Assembly: GCF_042687825.1 (NCBI RefSeq)
Contig: NZ_JBHUQE010000003.1
Location: 62,001-126,000 of the forward strand
Length of the DNA: 64,000 nucleotides
Reading direction: 5' to 3'
DNA from: Sedimentitalea sp042687825
GTDB lineage: Bacteria > Pseudomonadota > Alphaproteobacteria > Rhodobacterales > Rhodobacteraceae
Part shown: positions 17,420 through 28,927 of the stretch, one piece after another
Layout of the letters: each line of letters starts with the position of its first letter
Position numbering within the stretch: position 1 is the stretch's first letter
Notes under the pieces: model-generated
Database searches by the model: none
Told to the model about the DNA's origin: nothing
What the model saw: only the letters and a program-made list of their open reading frames with translations
Program-made: the position numbers and the translations under genes

Positions 17420-18391
17420 ATGGAGCCGATTGACAACATTCCCGAAACCGCTCTGGCCTGGCATCGCGCGGGCCACGGCGCGGCCTTGGCGACGGTGGTC
17501 CAGACCTGGGGCAGCGCCCCGCGCCGGGCCGGTGCGCAACTGGCGGTGGGCGGCGATGGCCGGATCGCGGGCTCGGTCTCGGGCGGTTGCGTCGAGGGCG
17601 CGGTCATCCTTGAGGCGCAAGAGGCATTGCAGGACGGCCGTCACCGGCTGTTGGAATATGGTGTCAGCGACACCGATGCCTTTGCCGTCGGCCTGGCCTG
17701 CGGCGGCACCATCCGGGTGCTGGTCGAGCCGGTGGGGGGGGCGCTGCCCGAACCGCTGCTGGCCGAGCTGGTCGCGGCCCGTTCGGCCCGCCAGCCGCTG
17801 GCCTATGAGGTCGATCTGCAGGACGGCACCCGGCGCCTGGTGCGCGACGGATATCCGCAGCGCATGCGGGCCGACCGTTCGGGCATGGAGCCTGACGGGC
17901 GGACCTTTGTTGCGGTGCACAATCCGCCCTTGCGGCTGATCGTTGTGGGGGCCGTGCATATCGCCCAGGCGCTGCTGCCCATGGCGCGGCTGGCCGGGTA
18001 TGATCCGGTTCTGATCGATCCGCGCGACAGTTTCGGCGCGCCCGACCGGTTCCCCGGCGAGACCATCCTGCGCGACTGGCCCGATACGGCGCTGGCCCAG
18101 TTGGGTCCGGATGCCCGTACGGCGCTGGTTCTGCTCAGCCATGACCCAAAGCTGGACGATCCGGCGCTGACGGCGGCGCTGGGATCCGAGCTGTTCTATA
18201 TCGGCGCGCTGGGATCGGTGCGTACCCATGCTGGCCGCGTTCAGCGGCTGCGTGCCGCCGGCATTCCGCCCGCCCGGATCGACCGCATTCACGGCCCCAT
18301 AGGGCTGGATATCGGCGCGGCGGGTCCGGCCGAGATCGCGGTCGCCATTCTGGCCGAGATGACGGCGGTGCTGCGCGGGCAGGCGACGTGA
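17420..18391 (+). CDS. xdhC: XdhC/CoxI family molybdenum-cofactor chaperone
   Basis: 323 residues. The N-terminal XdhC domain has GSAPRRAGAQLAV and the signature SGSVSGGCVEGAVI; the C-terminal Rossmann domain begins LIVVGAVHIAQAL and has GALGSVRTHAGR. XdhC proteins bind molybdopterin cofactor, help its sulfuration and insert it into xanthine or CO-dehydrogenase-type enzymes. The next gene, overlapping by 4 bases, is a molybdopterin-binding protein. No molybdenum hydroxylase subunits lie in this window, so the client enzyme must be elsewhere. Confidence 0.88.
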   Translation: MEPIDNIPETALAWHRAGHGAALATVVQTWGSAPRRAGAQLAVGGDGRIAGSVSGGCVEGAVILEAQEALQDGRHRLLEYGVSDTDAFAVGLACGGTIRVLVEPVGGALPEPLLAELVAARSARQPLAYEVDLQDGTRRLVRDGYPQRMRADRSGMEPDGRTFVAVHNPPLRLIVVGAVHIAQALLPMARLAGYDPVLIDPRDSFGAPDRFPGETILRDWPDTALAQLGPDARTALVLLSHDPKLDDPALTAALGSELFYIGALGSVRTHAGRVQRLRAAGIPPARIDRIHGPIGLDIGAAGPAEIAVAILAEMTAVLRGQAT

Positions 18392-19389
18392 AATTCGGCC
18401 CTGTCGCCGTCGACCGCGCCGCCGGCAGTGTCCTGGCCCATTCGGTCCGGATCGGTCCGGTCCGGCTGCGCAAGGGGCAGGTGCTGACGGCACAGCAATG
18501 CGCGGCCCTGGGGGCGGCCGGTCTGCGCGAGATCGTCGTGGCGCGGCTGGAGGCGGGCGATCTGGACGAAAACGCCGCCGCGACGGCGCTGGCGGCGGCG
18601 CTGGTGCCCGACCCGGCGGCGGCGGGTCTGCGCCCAACCGGGGCGTTTACCGGGCGCGTCAACCTGATCGCCGAGGCACCGGGATTGGCGCGGATTGACG
18701 CCGCTGCGATCGACCGGGCGAACCGGGTGCACCCGATGATCACCGTCGCCACCGCGCCGCGCTGGCAGCGGATGCAGCATGACGGCATGGTCGCGACGGT
18801 CAAGATCATCTCTTACGCGGTGCCGGGCACGGCGCTGGCGCGGGCCTGCGACGCGGCGCGCGGGGCCCTGGCGCTGCAGCGCCCGGTGCTGCGCCGGGCC
18901 GGGTTCATCGAGACCCTGGTGCCCGGGGCCGAGGCCGCCGCCGCCAAGGGGCATCTGATGATGCAGGCCCGTCTGAGGCGGCTGGATGCGGAATTGGCGC
19001 CGCCGGTCACCGTTGCCCACCGGATCGCGCCGCTGGCCCGGGCCATTGCCGAATGTCGTGAGGAACTGGTGCTGATCCTGACCGGTTCGGCCACATCCGA
19101 TCCAGCCGACATTGCCCCCGAGGCGGTGCGCCGCGCCGGCGGGCGGATCGTGCATTTCGGCATGCCGGTCGATCCGGGTAACCTGCTGTTTCTCGGCGAG
19201 ATCGGTGCGCGCAAGGTGATCGGCCTGCCGGGCAGCGCCCGCTCGCCGGCGGTCAGCGGCGTTGACCGGATCGTCGACCGCATTGTCTGCGGCGTACCGG
19301 TCGGGCCGGATGACATCATGGCGATGGGGGTCGGGGGGCTGCTGAAGGAGATCCCGTCGCGACCGCAGCCGCGCCGCCAGCCACGCTAG
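18388..19389 (+). CDS. MoeA/MogA-like molybdopterin-binding protein
   Basis: 333 residues from GTG 18388, overlapping the xdhC stop as GTGA. The protein starts like MoeA domain I (VDRAAGSVLAHSVRIG... LRKGQVL) and has the molybdopterin-binding motifs LTGSATSDPADIAPEAV and GLPGSARSPAVSGVDRI. It probably handles molybdopterin for the XdhC partner. From family knowledge, many alphaproteobacterial homologs carry an extra MobA-like nucleotidyltransferase domain at the C-terminus; this one stops with a Pro/Arg-rich tail instead. Confidence 0.78.
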   Translation: MKFGPVAVDRAAGSVLAHSVRIGPVRLRKGQVLTAQQCAALGAAGLREIVVARLEAGDLDENAAATALAAALVPDPAAAGLRPTGAFTGRVNLIAEAPGLARIDAAAIDRANRVHPMITVATAPRWQRMQHDGMVATVKIISYAVPGTALARACDAARGALALQRPVLRRAGFIETLVPGAEAAAAKGHLMMQARLRRLDAELAPPVTVAHRIAPLARAIAECREELVLILTGSATSDPADIAPEAVRRAGGRIVHFGMPVDPGNLLFLGEIGARKVIGLPGSARSPAVSGVDRIVDRIVCGVPVGPDDIMAMGVGGLLKEIPSRPQPRRQPR

Positions 19390-19590
19390 CGGTACACCGG
19401 CGCCTGTGCCTCCCCGGCGCGGATATCCGGCGGCGGCCAGCCGCGCCGCGTCGCCGCCGGCGCTGCCCGATACAGCCTGTTCCGACTGCTGCTGCCGGGC
19501 GCCCGAACCGGTGCGGTTCGGTCTTGCGATGGCCCGTCACAAAACGCAGAGAGCGGAAGAGTCACCGCCGGAGCCGGTCCGGCCCAGCGG

Positions 19591-19666
19591 CATGGACATA
19601 AGGAACTGGCGCGCCTATCACGGTCGGATGAGTGCCCGCAGGTCCCGCCTTGCCCTTATGTCCATG
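19591..19666. repeat. 13-bp perfect inverted repeat
   Basis: CATGGACATAAGG (19591-19603) is repeated in inverse orientation at 19654-19666 with 50 bases between. It lies between the MoeA-like gene and the DMT permease, in 339 bases without a recognisable gene (19390-19728). It could be a regulatory structure in the permease leader or a remnant of mobile DNA. Purpose unknown. Confidence 0.6.
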
Positions 19667-19728
19667 ACCGGCCGGTGCCGGGCGTATGGCCACACGTCGG
19701 ACCGGTCCGGCGTGTCAGGGGCCGCGCC

Positions 19729-20598
19729 ATGACGCAGGCCGCCGTGCCGGCGTCGCAGGCCCGGGCGATCCTGTTGATGGTGGTGGCGATCTTCTGTTTC
19801 ACCCTGATGGATGCCTCGGCCAAGGCGCTGATCCCACGCGTCGGCATATTGCAGACGGTCTGGGCGCGCTATGCCGGGCATATGCTGCTGGTGCTGATTC
19901 TGATCGCGCCGCGGCTGACGCACATCGTGCGGACCCGCCATCCGGTTCTGCAGATTCTGCGGTCTGTATTGCTGCTCAGTGCCACCGGCCTGTTCTTCAC
20001 CAGTATCGGTCTGATCCCATTGACCGATGCGTCGGCGCTGATGGCGGTCAACCCGGTATTGATCACCCTGGGGGCGGCCCTGTTTCTGGGCGAACCTCTG
20101 GGACCGCGCCGGATCATCGGCATCGCCGTCGCCCTGGTCGGTGCGATGATCGTGATCCGACCGGGCAGCGCGGTCTTCTCGCCCGCAGCATTGTTGCCGC
20201 TGGCCGGCGCGGCCTGTTATTCGGCCTATTCCCTGCTGACCCGCAAGCTGGGGCCGGGCGAGGATGTGTGGACCTCGCTGTTCTATACCGGGCTGGTCGG
20301 CACCGTGATCCTGAGCCTGGCGGTGCCACCGACCTGGACCTGGCCGGATGCAACCGGGCTTGGTCTGTTCGCGGCGATCACGCTGTTCGGCACTTTTGGA
20401 CAATTGGCCCTGATCCGCGCCTTCAGCCTGGGCGAAGCGGCGATGCTGGCCCCCTATTCCTATCTCGGGCTGATTTTCGCCGCCGTGTGGGGGGCGCTGT
20501 TCTTTGCCGAATTGCCGGATCTGTGGACCGTCGCCGGCGCCCTTGTGATCGCCGGGGCGGGTCTGTATGTCTGGCACCGCGAAACCTATCGCCGCTGA
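19729..20598 (+). CDS. DMT (EamA) family permease
   Basis: 289 residues from ATG 19729 (MTQAAVPASQAR...), preferred over an upstream in-frame ATG whose 18 residues do not fit a transporter N-terminus. Ten hydrophobic helices in two EamA repeats are visible; the first repeat has FTLMDASAKAL and the second LPLAGAACYSAYSLLTRKL. The group exports small metabolites or amino acids; the substrate is not readable. The next gene, an acyltransferase, begins 9 bases later, so the two are likely co-transcribed. Confidence 0.88.
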   Translation: MTQAAVPASQARAILLMVVAIFCFTLMDASAKALIPRVGILQTVWARYAGHMLLVLILIAPRLTHIVRTRHPVLQILRSVLLLSATGLFFTSIGLIPLTDASALMAVNPVLITLGAALFLGEPLGPRRIIGIAVALVGAMIVIRPGSAVFSPAALLPLAGAACYSAYSLLTRKLGPGEDVWTSLFYTGLVGTVILSLAVPPTWTWPDATGLGLFAAITLFGTFGQLALIRAFSLGEAAMLAPYSYLGLIFAAVWGALFFAELPDLWTVAGALVIAGAGLYVWHRETYRR

Positions 20599-20607
20599 GA
20601 GCCCAGA

Positions 20608-21498
20608 ATGCCGGCAGACATCTCCGATCTTTCCCGCACGGCCCGCGTCCGGTATTTCGTCGCGAACCTGTTCCTGCGGGGGCTGATCGGCCTGTTCGGC
20701 CTGATTCCCTACCGGGCGCGCGTCCCGGCCATGGGCTGGCTGGTGTCGCGGATACTGGCACCGCTGGCGGGGTTCGACCGGCGGGTGCGCGACAATCTGC
20801 GGCTGGCACGACCCGACCTGACGGATGCCGAGGTGCGGCGCCTGTGCCGGGCTGTGCCAGACAATGCCGGGCGCACGCTGATCGAGCTGTATGCCGGGCC
20901 GCAATTCGTCGCGCGGGCCCGCGCGGCGCCTGTTTCCGGCCCCGGCCTTGCGGCGCTGCAGGAGGCCCGCGCCGCGGGGCGGCCGGTGATCCTGATGACC
21001 GGGCATTTCGGCAATTACGACGCGGCCCGCGCCCGGCTGATTTCGCTGGGCTACGAGATGGGCGCGCTCTACCGGCGCATGGCCAACCCCTATTTCAACG
21101 CCCATTACGTGCGCACGATTTCCGCCATCGGCACACCGATGTTCGAGCAGGGCCGCCGCGGCATGGTCGAGATGGTGCGGCATCTGAAACAGGGCGGCAT
21201 CATCGCCATCGTCGGCGATCTGCATGCGCAGGGCGGTACGCCGCTGGACTTTTTCGGAACCCCCGCCGTGACCTCGACGGTGCCCGCCGAACTGGCGCTG
21301 AAACAGGATGCGGCGCTGATTCCGGTTTATGCGGTGCGCCAGCCGAACGGGCTGGATTTCCAGATCGTCATGCATGAACCGATTGCCCATTCCGACCCGG
21401 AAACGATGACACAGGCGATCAATGACGGGCTGGAAGAGCTGGTGCGCACGCATATGGACCAGTGGTTCTGGATCCACCGCCGCTGGAAGCCCGAGTGA
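20608..21498 (+). CDS. Lipid A biosynthesis acyltransferase, LpxL/HtrB family
   Basis: 296 residues. It has the catalytic HX4D-type motif HFGNYD (around residues 132-137), an N-terminal hydrophobic anchor (about 14-34) and later blocks GGIIAIVGDLHAQGG and STVPAELALKQDAALIPVY typical of LpxL/HtrB. These enzymes add secondary acyl chains to Kdo2-lipid A, or in some cases acylate other lipids, at the inner membrane. It is not clustered with other lpx genes. The family is firm, the exact acceptor uncertain. Confidence 0.87.
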   Translation: MPADISDLSRTARVRYFVANLFLRGLIGLFGLIPYRARVPAMGWLVSRILAPLAGFDRRVRDNLRLARPDLTDAEVRRLCRAVPDNAGRTLIELYAGPQFVARARAAPVSGPGLAALQEARAAGRPVILMTGHFGNYDAARARLISLGYEMGALYRRMANPYFNAHYVRTISAIGTPMFEQGRRGMVEMVRHLKQGGIIAIVGDLHAQGGTPLDFFGTPAVTSTVPAELALKQDAALIPVYAVRQPNGLDFQIVMHEPIAHSDPETMTQAINDGLEELVRTHMDQWFWIHRRWKPE

Positions 21499-21535
21499 CC
21501 AGTTGCGCCGCGCGGCGTGACGCAGATGGGCGGAC

Positions 21536-22234
21536 CTAGCGGACCTGGGTCGCCGCGACAATGGCGCCAGGGCCAGGCTGCTGGATCAGCACCACCGCCG
21601 GGCGGTCGCCCTGCAGTTCGATCGACAGATCCAGCGGGTCCGTGCCATCCCAGAGACCCAGTTCGGTCCAGTCATCGACCACGTTGGCGTAGTCCAGATC
21701 GCGACCGGCGTTCTCGCCTCGGGTGATCTGCGCGCTGCGCAACGGTGTATAGCGGATCAGGTGAACCGTCAGGCGCCCCTGCAGGTCCTGCAAAGGCTCG
21801 GCGTGGATTCGCAGTGCCGATCCGGTCCGGTCTGCGGAGATCTGCGCCTTGGGCGTCTGTGCTCTGTAAAGCGTGATGATGTCGGCCAACTCCCGGGCAT
21901 GGGCGCCGACGACATCCTGCTGGCCGTTGACGATCATCTGCGGCGTATAGATCATATCGCGCCCGGCGGCACGCGCATAGCCGCGCTGACGGGCGGTGTT
22001 GCCCGGACGGGCAAATTCGTCCTTCCAGCCGATATAGTCCCAGTAGTCCACGTGCAGCGCCAGGGCGATCACGTCGTCGCGCCGGGCCAGTCCGTGCATC
22101 AGCGCGTCCGCCGGCGGGCAGGCACTGCAGCCCTGCGAGGTGAAGAGTTCCACCACCACCGGGTTGCTTTGGGCGCTGACCGGCGGGGCCAGCAACAGGA
22201 ACAGCGCGATCAATGCGGTGACGATCCGGGGCAT
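21536..22234 (-). CDS. DUF1223 (thioredoxin-like) exported protein
   Basis: 232 residues. A signal peptide (IVTALIALFLLLAPPVSAQS, cut near residue 21) is followed by VVELFTSQGCSACPPADALM with a CxxC pair, and DVIALALHVDYWDYIGWKDEF, both hallmarks of DUF1223. The fold is thioredoxin-like and the protein should be periplasmic; its partners are not established. It converges on the acyltransferase gene and is divergent from acnA. Confidence 0.88.
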   Translation of the reverse strand: MPRIVTALIALFLLLAPPVSAQSNPVVVELFTSQGCSACPPADALMHGLARRDDVIALALHVDYWDYIGWKDEFARPGNTARQRGYARAAGRDMIYTPQMIVNGQQDVVGAHARELADIITLYRAQTPKAQISADRTGSALRIHAEPLQDLQGRLTVHLIRYTPLRSAQITRGENAGRDLDYANVVDDWTELGLWDGTDPLDLSIELQGDRPAVVLIQQPGPGAIVAATQVR

Positions 22235-22486
22235 GTGTGGCGGGTTTCCCTTGCTTACCCTGCCGGTCTAGCTAGGTTCAGTCGATATGGCCAATCAAGG
22301 TTTCTTGAAAGCCAGGCGCGGTCCGGCCCCGTTCCGGGGCGCGGTGGCGCGATCCGTGTGTGTCGGTGTACAATGGTATACAAAATCGTCGCACCCCCGG
22401 GATCTCTATTGATCCCGTGTCCCGCCTGATGCAGATAGCGTGCAGCGAATTCCCATTTTCCATGCCGCTTCACAGGGAGGCCACTG

Positions 22487-25174
<2,688 letters not shown>

Positions 25175-25198
25175 GCGCAAGCCTGATCCGATGATCTC

Positions 25199-25230
25199 AA
25201 GGACCCGCCATCGCGCGGGTCCTTTTGCTT
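25199..25230 (+). terminator. Rho-independent terminator of acnA
   Basis: A 10-bp perfect stem (AAGGACCCGC, loop CATCGC, GCGGGTCCTT, 25199-25224) is followed by TTGCTTTT. It begins 24 bases after the acnA stop. Confidence 0.85.
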
Positions 25231-25669
25231 TTGCCGCCCTGGGCGCGCTTGCGCTGCCGGCAAACTTCCGGACCAAAAAAAACGGCGCTGTCCGGAAATC
25301 GCTTTGGGTCGCTGTGGCGAGACAGAGAAAGGCCCGTATACCTCTGCTCAACCAGCGGAGGATACCCTTGCCACCCCACGGCTTTCGCCGCTTTTGCGAT
25401 ACCCTCGACGCGCTTGATCCGGCCCGGATCGGGCACGCCCGGCACACGCGCAGCCGCAGGCCGCCATCATGCCCAAAACACAAACGCGCTACACGCCCGC
25501 TGCGACAAGTTCATCAACCCCATCTGCGGCCCGGCCACGCATAACTTGAACGGCGAGACAAACTGGCTGCAGGTTCGGCCGGCGGATGTCCGCATTGAGC
25601 CCATCATTCCAATTCGCCGTTCGGAAACGAAAGTCCGCTTCAAACTTTCAGCTCAGTTATAACGCCAAC
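25231..25669. other. Intergenic region between acnA and the serine hydrolase
   Basis: No supported gene. It holds a hairpin (TTCCGGAC at 25266-25273 against GTCCGGAA about 16 bases later, with an A8 run in the loop) and, near 25580-25640, short degenerate repeats of the type GTCCGCATTGAGC / AAGTCCGCTTCAA. This looks like intergenic repeat debris bordering the AT-richer serine hydrolase gene. Possible insertion boundary. Confidence 0.4.
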
Positions 25670-27022
25670 TTATCTGAACAGTTGATTTACGATTTCACGG
25701 GCGTAAGCGTGCACCCAGACTTCTGCTTGGTAGGAGGAGGAATAGTAGACCACGACCGTATCGGTATCGGGTGACACGTAAAGGCACTGACCCGTTCGTC
25801 CCGACTTGTACATGTCTCCGTCAGGGAACACGGCATCCCACTGGTAGGAAGCTCCAAAACCCACCTGGCCAAAGTCGTTGACAAGGCGCTGGCTCATGTA
25901 ATCCTCGCCGTAGATCGCGGGATCGGCAGCGGCTTGGGCTTTCGTAAAGTAGGCTTCTGAAACGACACGTTCATCTGCCACCACGCTCCAACTGGGCGTA
26001 AAGAGCATTCCAAAACGGGCTAAATCACGAAGTCTTGCTGCGAATGCGCCCGGCGATGACGGCTCACCACTGACAGTCAGACCGAGAACCCCGTCGCCCT
26101 CCATGCCTGCTTGGCTCCAAATGTGCTCAGTGACTAGGTCTTCGAACGGCCTCTCGGTAACATTTTGCAGGACCAGAGTGGTAACGTAAGTATTAAGAGA
26201 CGCGTACTCAAACCGAGTACCGGGCTCTACATCGACCTCTACTTTTTTCAGCGCCTCCATCAGCGAGAGACCTTCAGGGAGATTTGGGTCACCAAATCCG
26301 ATGGCGTAAAAAAGGCTGACCGGATGGTCTGGCGAACTGCCCAAACGACTTTCGCTAATATCAAGTCCGGATCGTTGGTGAAGAACATCGGCGACTTTGA
26401 TATCCGCCCACGAGGTATCTTCAAGTTCAGGGACGTAGTGTGAAACCGTCTCGTCGAGGTCTATGAGGCCTTGCTCGTTGGCGATGTGAGCGAGCGTTCC
26501 AACCAGTATCTTGGTGGCAGAGGCCCACAAGTGATTATCCCAATCGCGGATGCCGATATACTCCTCGAACACAATCTGACCCTTGTGGATGACTGCGATT
26601 GCCTTGAACCGCGATCTTTCATCCTGCATCATCTCTTTCAAAGTCATCGTGCCGAGAATGGTCGTTGCTCTGACATCACCGACATCAGGCATCAAATTGT
26701 AGCTGAGCTCCGAGACTGGCCCGTAACGATGTACGATAGCAGTGAGCAGGTTTTCACTTAGCCGAGACGCCGCATAATTGCCCGCATCGCCAGAGGTGGT
26801 CAAAGTTTCCCCGTCATATGCTTGTCTGTAGAGTTGGCTTTGCTCGGCAGAAAATCCGCCTCGACCTTCTCTCACAGATTTCAGTTCGGTCGGGATCGTA
26901 AATTCAGAACGCTGGTGCTCGCTTTCCTGTGCTATCGTTGGGCTGACAAAGACAGCTAGTACCAACAGCAAGCCAAAAAAGGGCTTTGCCAGTGTCTGAA
27001 CATAAGCGTTTTTTGCATCCAT
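25670..27022 (-). CDS. Serine hydrolase, beta-lactamase class C / AmpC-like fold
   Basis: 450 residues. A signal peptide or anchor (about 13-31, ending SPTIAQE) precedes a beta-lactamase-like domain. The catalytic SxxK is Ser168-Ala-Thr-Lys171 in LWASATKILVG and the second motif is YASLN near 273. Such proteins are mostly esterases or D-aminopeptidases rather than true beta-lactamases, and no KTG box is clear. The gene is visibly AT-richer and uses more A/T-ending codons than its neighbours, and is bordered by non-coding sequence, so recent acquisition is likely. Substrate unknown. Confidence 0.85.
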   Translation of the reverse strand: MDAKNAYVQTLAKPFFGLLLVLAVFVSPTIAQESEHQRSEFTIPTELKSVREGRGGFSAEQSQLYRQAYDGETLTTSGDAGNYAASRLSENLLTAIVHRYGPVSELSYNLMPDVGDVRATTILGTMTLKEMMQDERSRFKAIAVIHKGQIVFEEYIGIRDWDNHLWASATKILVGTLAHIANEQGLIDLDETVSHYVPELEDTSWADIKVADVLHQRSGLDISESRLGSSPDHPVSLFYAIGFGDPNLPEGLSLMEALKKVEVDVEPGTRFEYASLNTYVTTLVLQNVTERPFEDLVTEHIWSQAGMEGDGVLGLTVSGEPSSPGAFAARLRDLARFGMLFTPSWSVVADERVVSEAYFTKAQAAADPAIYGEDYMSQRLVNDFGQVGFGASYQWDAVFPDGDMYKSGRTGQCLYVSPDTDTVVVYYSSSYQAEVWVHAYAREIVNQLFR

Positions 27023-27165
27023 GATTGAAGTATCTGGATAACAAACCGTCCGTCAAGAAAGCTCTTAGTTGTCAAGTCGCACGGTGTACCGAAGCAGCCA
27101 TTGCTCAATCACCATTGAATGACAGCAAAGCCCGCCAACCGGTCAACACGTTTTGCAGACTCCTC

Positions 27166-27201
27166 CAAAAGAAAAGGTCCCCGCGCAGGGCGGGGACCTT
27201 T
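27166..27201 (-). terminator. Rho-independent terminator of infC
   Basis: Stem AAAGGTCCCCGC (27173-27184), loop GCAGG, GCGGGGACCTTT (27190-27201). Read on the minus strand the stem is followed by a TTTTCTTTT tract. It lies 67 bases after the infC stop. Confidence 0.85.
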
Positions 27202-27267
27202 CTGTCTGGCGATGGCCGGTTGCGCGCGTGGTGTCGCTGTCGGGCTGAAATCGCTGTTGGGGGGGCG

Positions 27268-27816
27268 CTATTTGGTCGGCAGGGGGCCGATCAGCATGAT
27301 CATCTGACGGCCTTCCATCTTGGGAAAGTTTTCGATCCGTCCGATTTCCTTGGTGTCCTCGGCCACACGTTCCAGCAGTTCGCGGCCCAGATTCTGGTGC
27401 GCCATCTCGCGGCCACGAAACCGCAGGGTCACTTTGACCTTGTCACCGTTCTCAAGAAACTTGAACACGTTGCGCATTTTGACGTTGTAATCGTTCACGT
27501 CGGTATTGGGACGAAACTTGACCTCTTTGATCTCGATGGTCTTCTGTTTCTTGCGCGCCTCGGCCTCGCGTTTCTGGGTCTCGTACTTGAATTTCCCGAA
27601 ATCCATGATCTTGCACACCGGGGGCTTGGCGTTGGGCGAGATTTCGACCAGGTCAAGCCCGGCTTCCTCGGCCATTTCCATGGCGCGGGCAGGACGGACG
27701 ACACCTACATTTTCACCTTCGGCGCCGATCAGGCGGATTTCGGGGGCGCGGATGTTCTCGTTTACGCGCGGGCCGGTGTCGCGTTGCGGCGGCGCGTTGT
27801 GGGGTCTGCGGGCTAT
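27268..27816 (-). CDS. infC: Translation initiation factor IF-3, probable AUA start
   Basis: 182 residues if started at ATA 27816 (reading ARRPHNAPPQRDTGPRVNE after the initiator). An AAAGGA ribosome binding site lies 8 bases before this ATA. No ATG is near; the only other in-frame candidate is TTG at 27855, which would add 13 residues lacking IF3 character. Non-AUG starts (AUU/AUC/AUA) are a known feature of infC, used for autoregulation by IF3. Both IF3 domains are complete (N-domain NIRAPEIRLIG, linker KREAEARKKQK, C-domain VKVTLRFRGREMAH). Confidence 0.93.
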   Translation of the reverse strand: MARRPHNAPPQRDTGPRVNENIRAPEIRLIGAEGENVGVVRPARAMEMAEEAGLDLVEISPNAKPPVCKIMDFGKFKYETQKREAEARKKQKTIEIKEVKFRPNTDVNDYNVKMRNVFKFLENGDKVKVTLRFRGREMAHQNLGRELLERVAEDTKEIGRIENFPKMEGRQMIMLIGPLPTK

Positions 27817-28020
27817 GGAATCGTTCCTTTGATCGTGGGAATTACTGAAGCGCAAACCTAGCTTTTGGCGCGGTTCGGTTCAAGTCGCAATTCTTTGCCG
27901 ATACAGGCTCGGGGGGCAAAGCGCGTCAACTTTCCCCTTGCCCTTGGGATCGGCAAGCCCCACCTAGTCTGCAATCGGCTCACATCGGGTGAGCTGAATG
28001 GAAGTTGAGGGCGAATAGTA

Positions 28021-28812
28021 ATGAAACCAGTGATTTGGATTGTCGCAGCCGCAGCCATCGCAGGGGCGGGTTATGTTTGGTACAGCGGTCAGCAGGATGC
28101 CATGGACCCGGCTGAAACCGGCAGCAGCAGCAGTGCCGCCAGTGACACCGAACAGCCCACTGCCGCTCAGGATGCCGTCGAGACGGCCAAAACCGCCGCC
28201 GAAGAGGCGGCCAAAGCCGCAGCCGACACGGCCACCGCGGCGACCGAGGCTGCGTCCGATGCGGTCGATGCCGCCAAGGATGCCGCCACTCAGGCCGCCA
28301 CAGATGCGGCCGAAGCGGCCGGCAATGCGGTCGACGCGGCCAAGGATGCCGCCGCCGATGCCCAAGAGGTTGCCGCCAATGCCGCTGCAGCAGCCAAGGA
28401 CATCGTTGCCGATACCACCGAGGCGGCTACAGGCGCTGTCGCTGATGCGGGCAAGGCGGTGACCGACGCCGCTTCTGATGTGGTCGCGCCTGCGGCAGAT
28501 GCCGCCAAGCCCGCCTCGGATACGGCCGCAGATGCGGTCGCCGACGCCGCCAAGCCGGCCGCGGATGCGGCGCAACCGGCGGCTGATGACGCTGCTGCTG
28601 CCTCGGCCGAAGCCGCCGTGGCTCCGGCCGATCTGTCCACGCTGCTGACAGTGCCGGGCTTTGACCATGACAAGGTGGTCGAGGCCATCGACGGTTCGGA
28701 TCTGGCCGCCGCTCAGAAAATCACGCTGAAAGCAGGGTTGGATCAGGCAAAGAACAACCCGGACCTGCTGAAGGGTGTTCTGGATCAGATCAAGACCGCG
28801 CTGGGCCTGTAA
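28021..28812 (+). CDS. Alanine-rich membrane-anchored protein
   Basis: 263 residues. A single hydrophobic N-terminal segment (about 4-20) is followed by a long low-complexity stretch (about 45-205) of Ala, Asp, Lys and Thr with roughly 11-residue periodicity (AADAAKDAA-like units), suggesting an extended amphipathic helix as in LEA or apolipoprotein-like proteins. The last 60 residues form a compact, non-repetitive tail (LSTLLTVPGFDHDKVVEAIDGSDL...). Probably an exported, inner-membrane-anchored rod. No function can be assigned. Confidence 0.75.
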   Translation: MKPVIWIVAAAAIAGAGYVWYSGQQDAMDPAETGSSSSAASDTEQPTAAQDAVETAKTAAEEAAKAAADTATAATEAASDAVDAAKDAATQAATDAAEAAGNAVDAAKDAAADAQEVAANAAAAAKDIVADTTEAATGAVADAGKAVTDAASDVVAPAADAAKPASDTAADAVADAAKPAADAAQPAADDAAAASAEAAVAPADLSTLLTVPGFDHDKVVEAIDGSDLAAAQKITLKAGLDQAKNNPDLLKGVLDQIKTALGL

Positions 28813-28848
28813 AGCTCTGGGCCTGAAAATCCGGCTTTGCCAAGGAAA

Positions 28849-28877
28849 GGGGGCCGCGCAGCATCTGCGCGGCCCCC
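28849..28877. terminator. Strong hairpin terminator between convergent genes
   Basis: A perfect 12-bp stem (GGGGGCCGCGCA, loop GCATC, TGCGCGGCCCCC) lies between the Ala-rich gene and fpr. The following T-run is weak (GTCATTTC), but the position between convergent genes supports a terminator, possibly working both ways. Confidence 0.65.
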
Positions 28878-28927
28878 GTCATTTCGGCCCCTAGGTCAGA
28901 GGCGGCTAACCGGCTGTATCGGATGCC

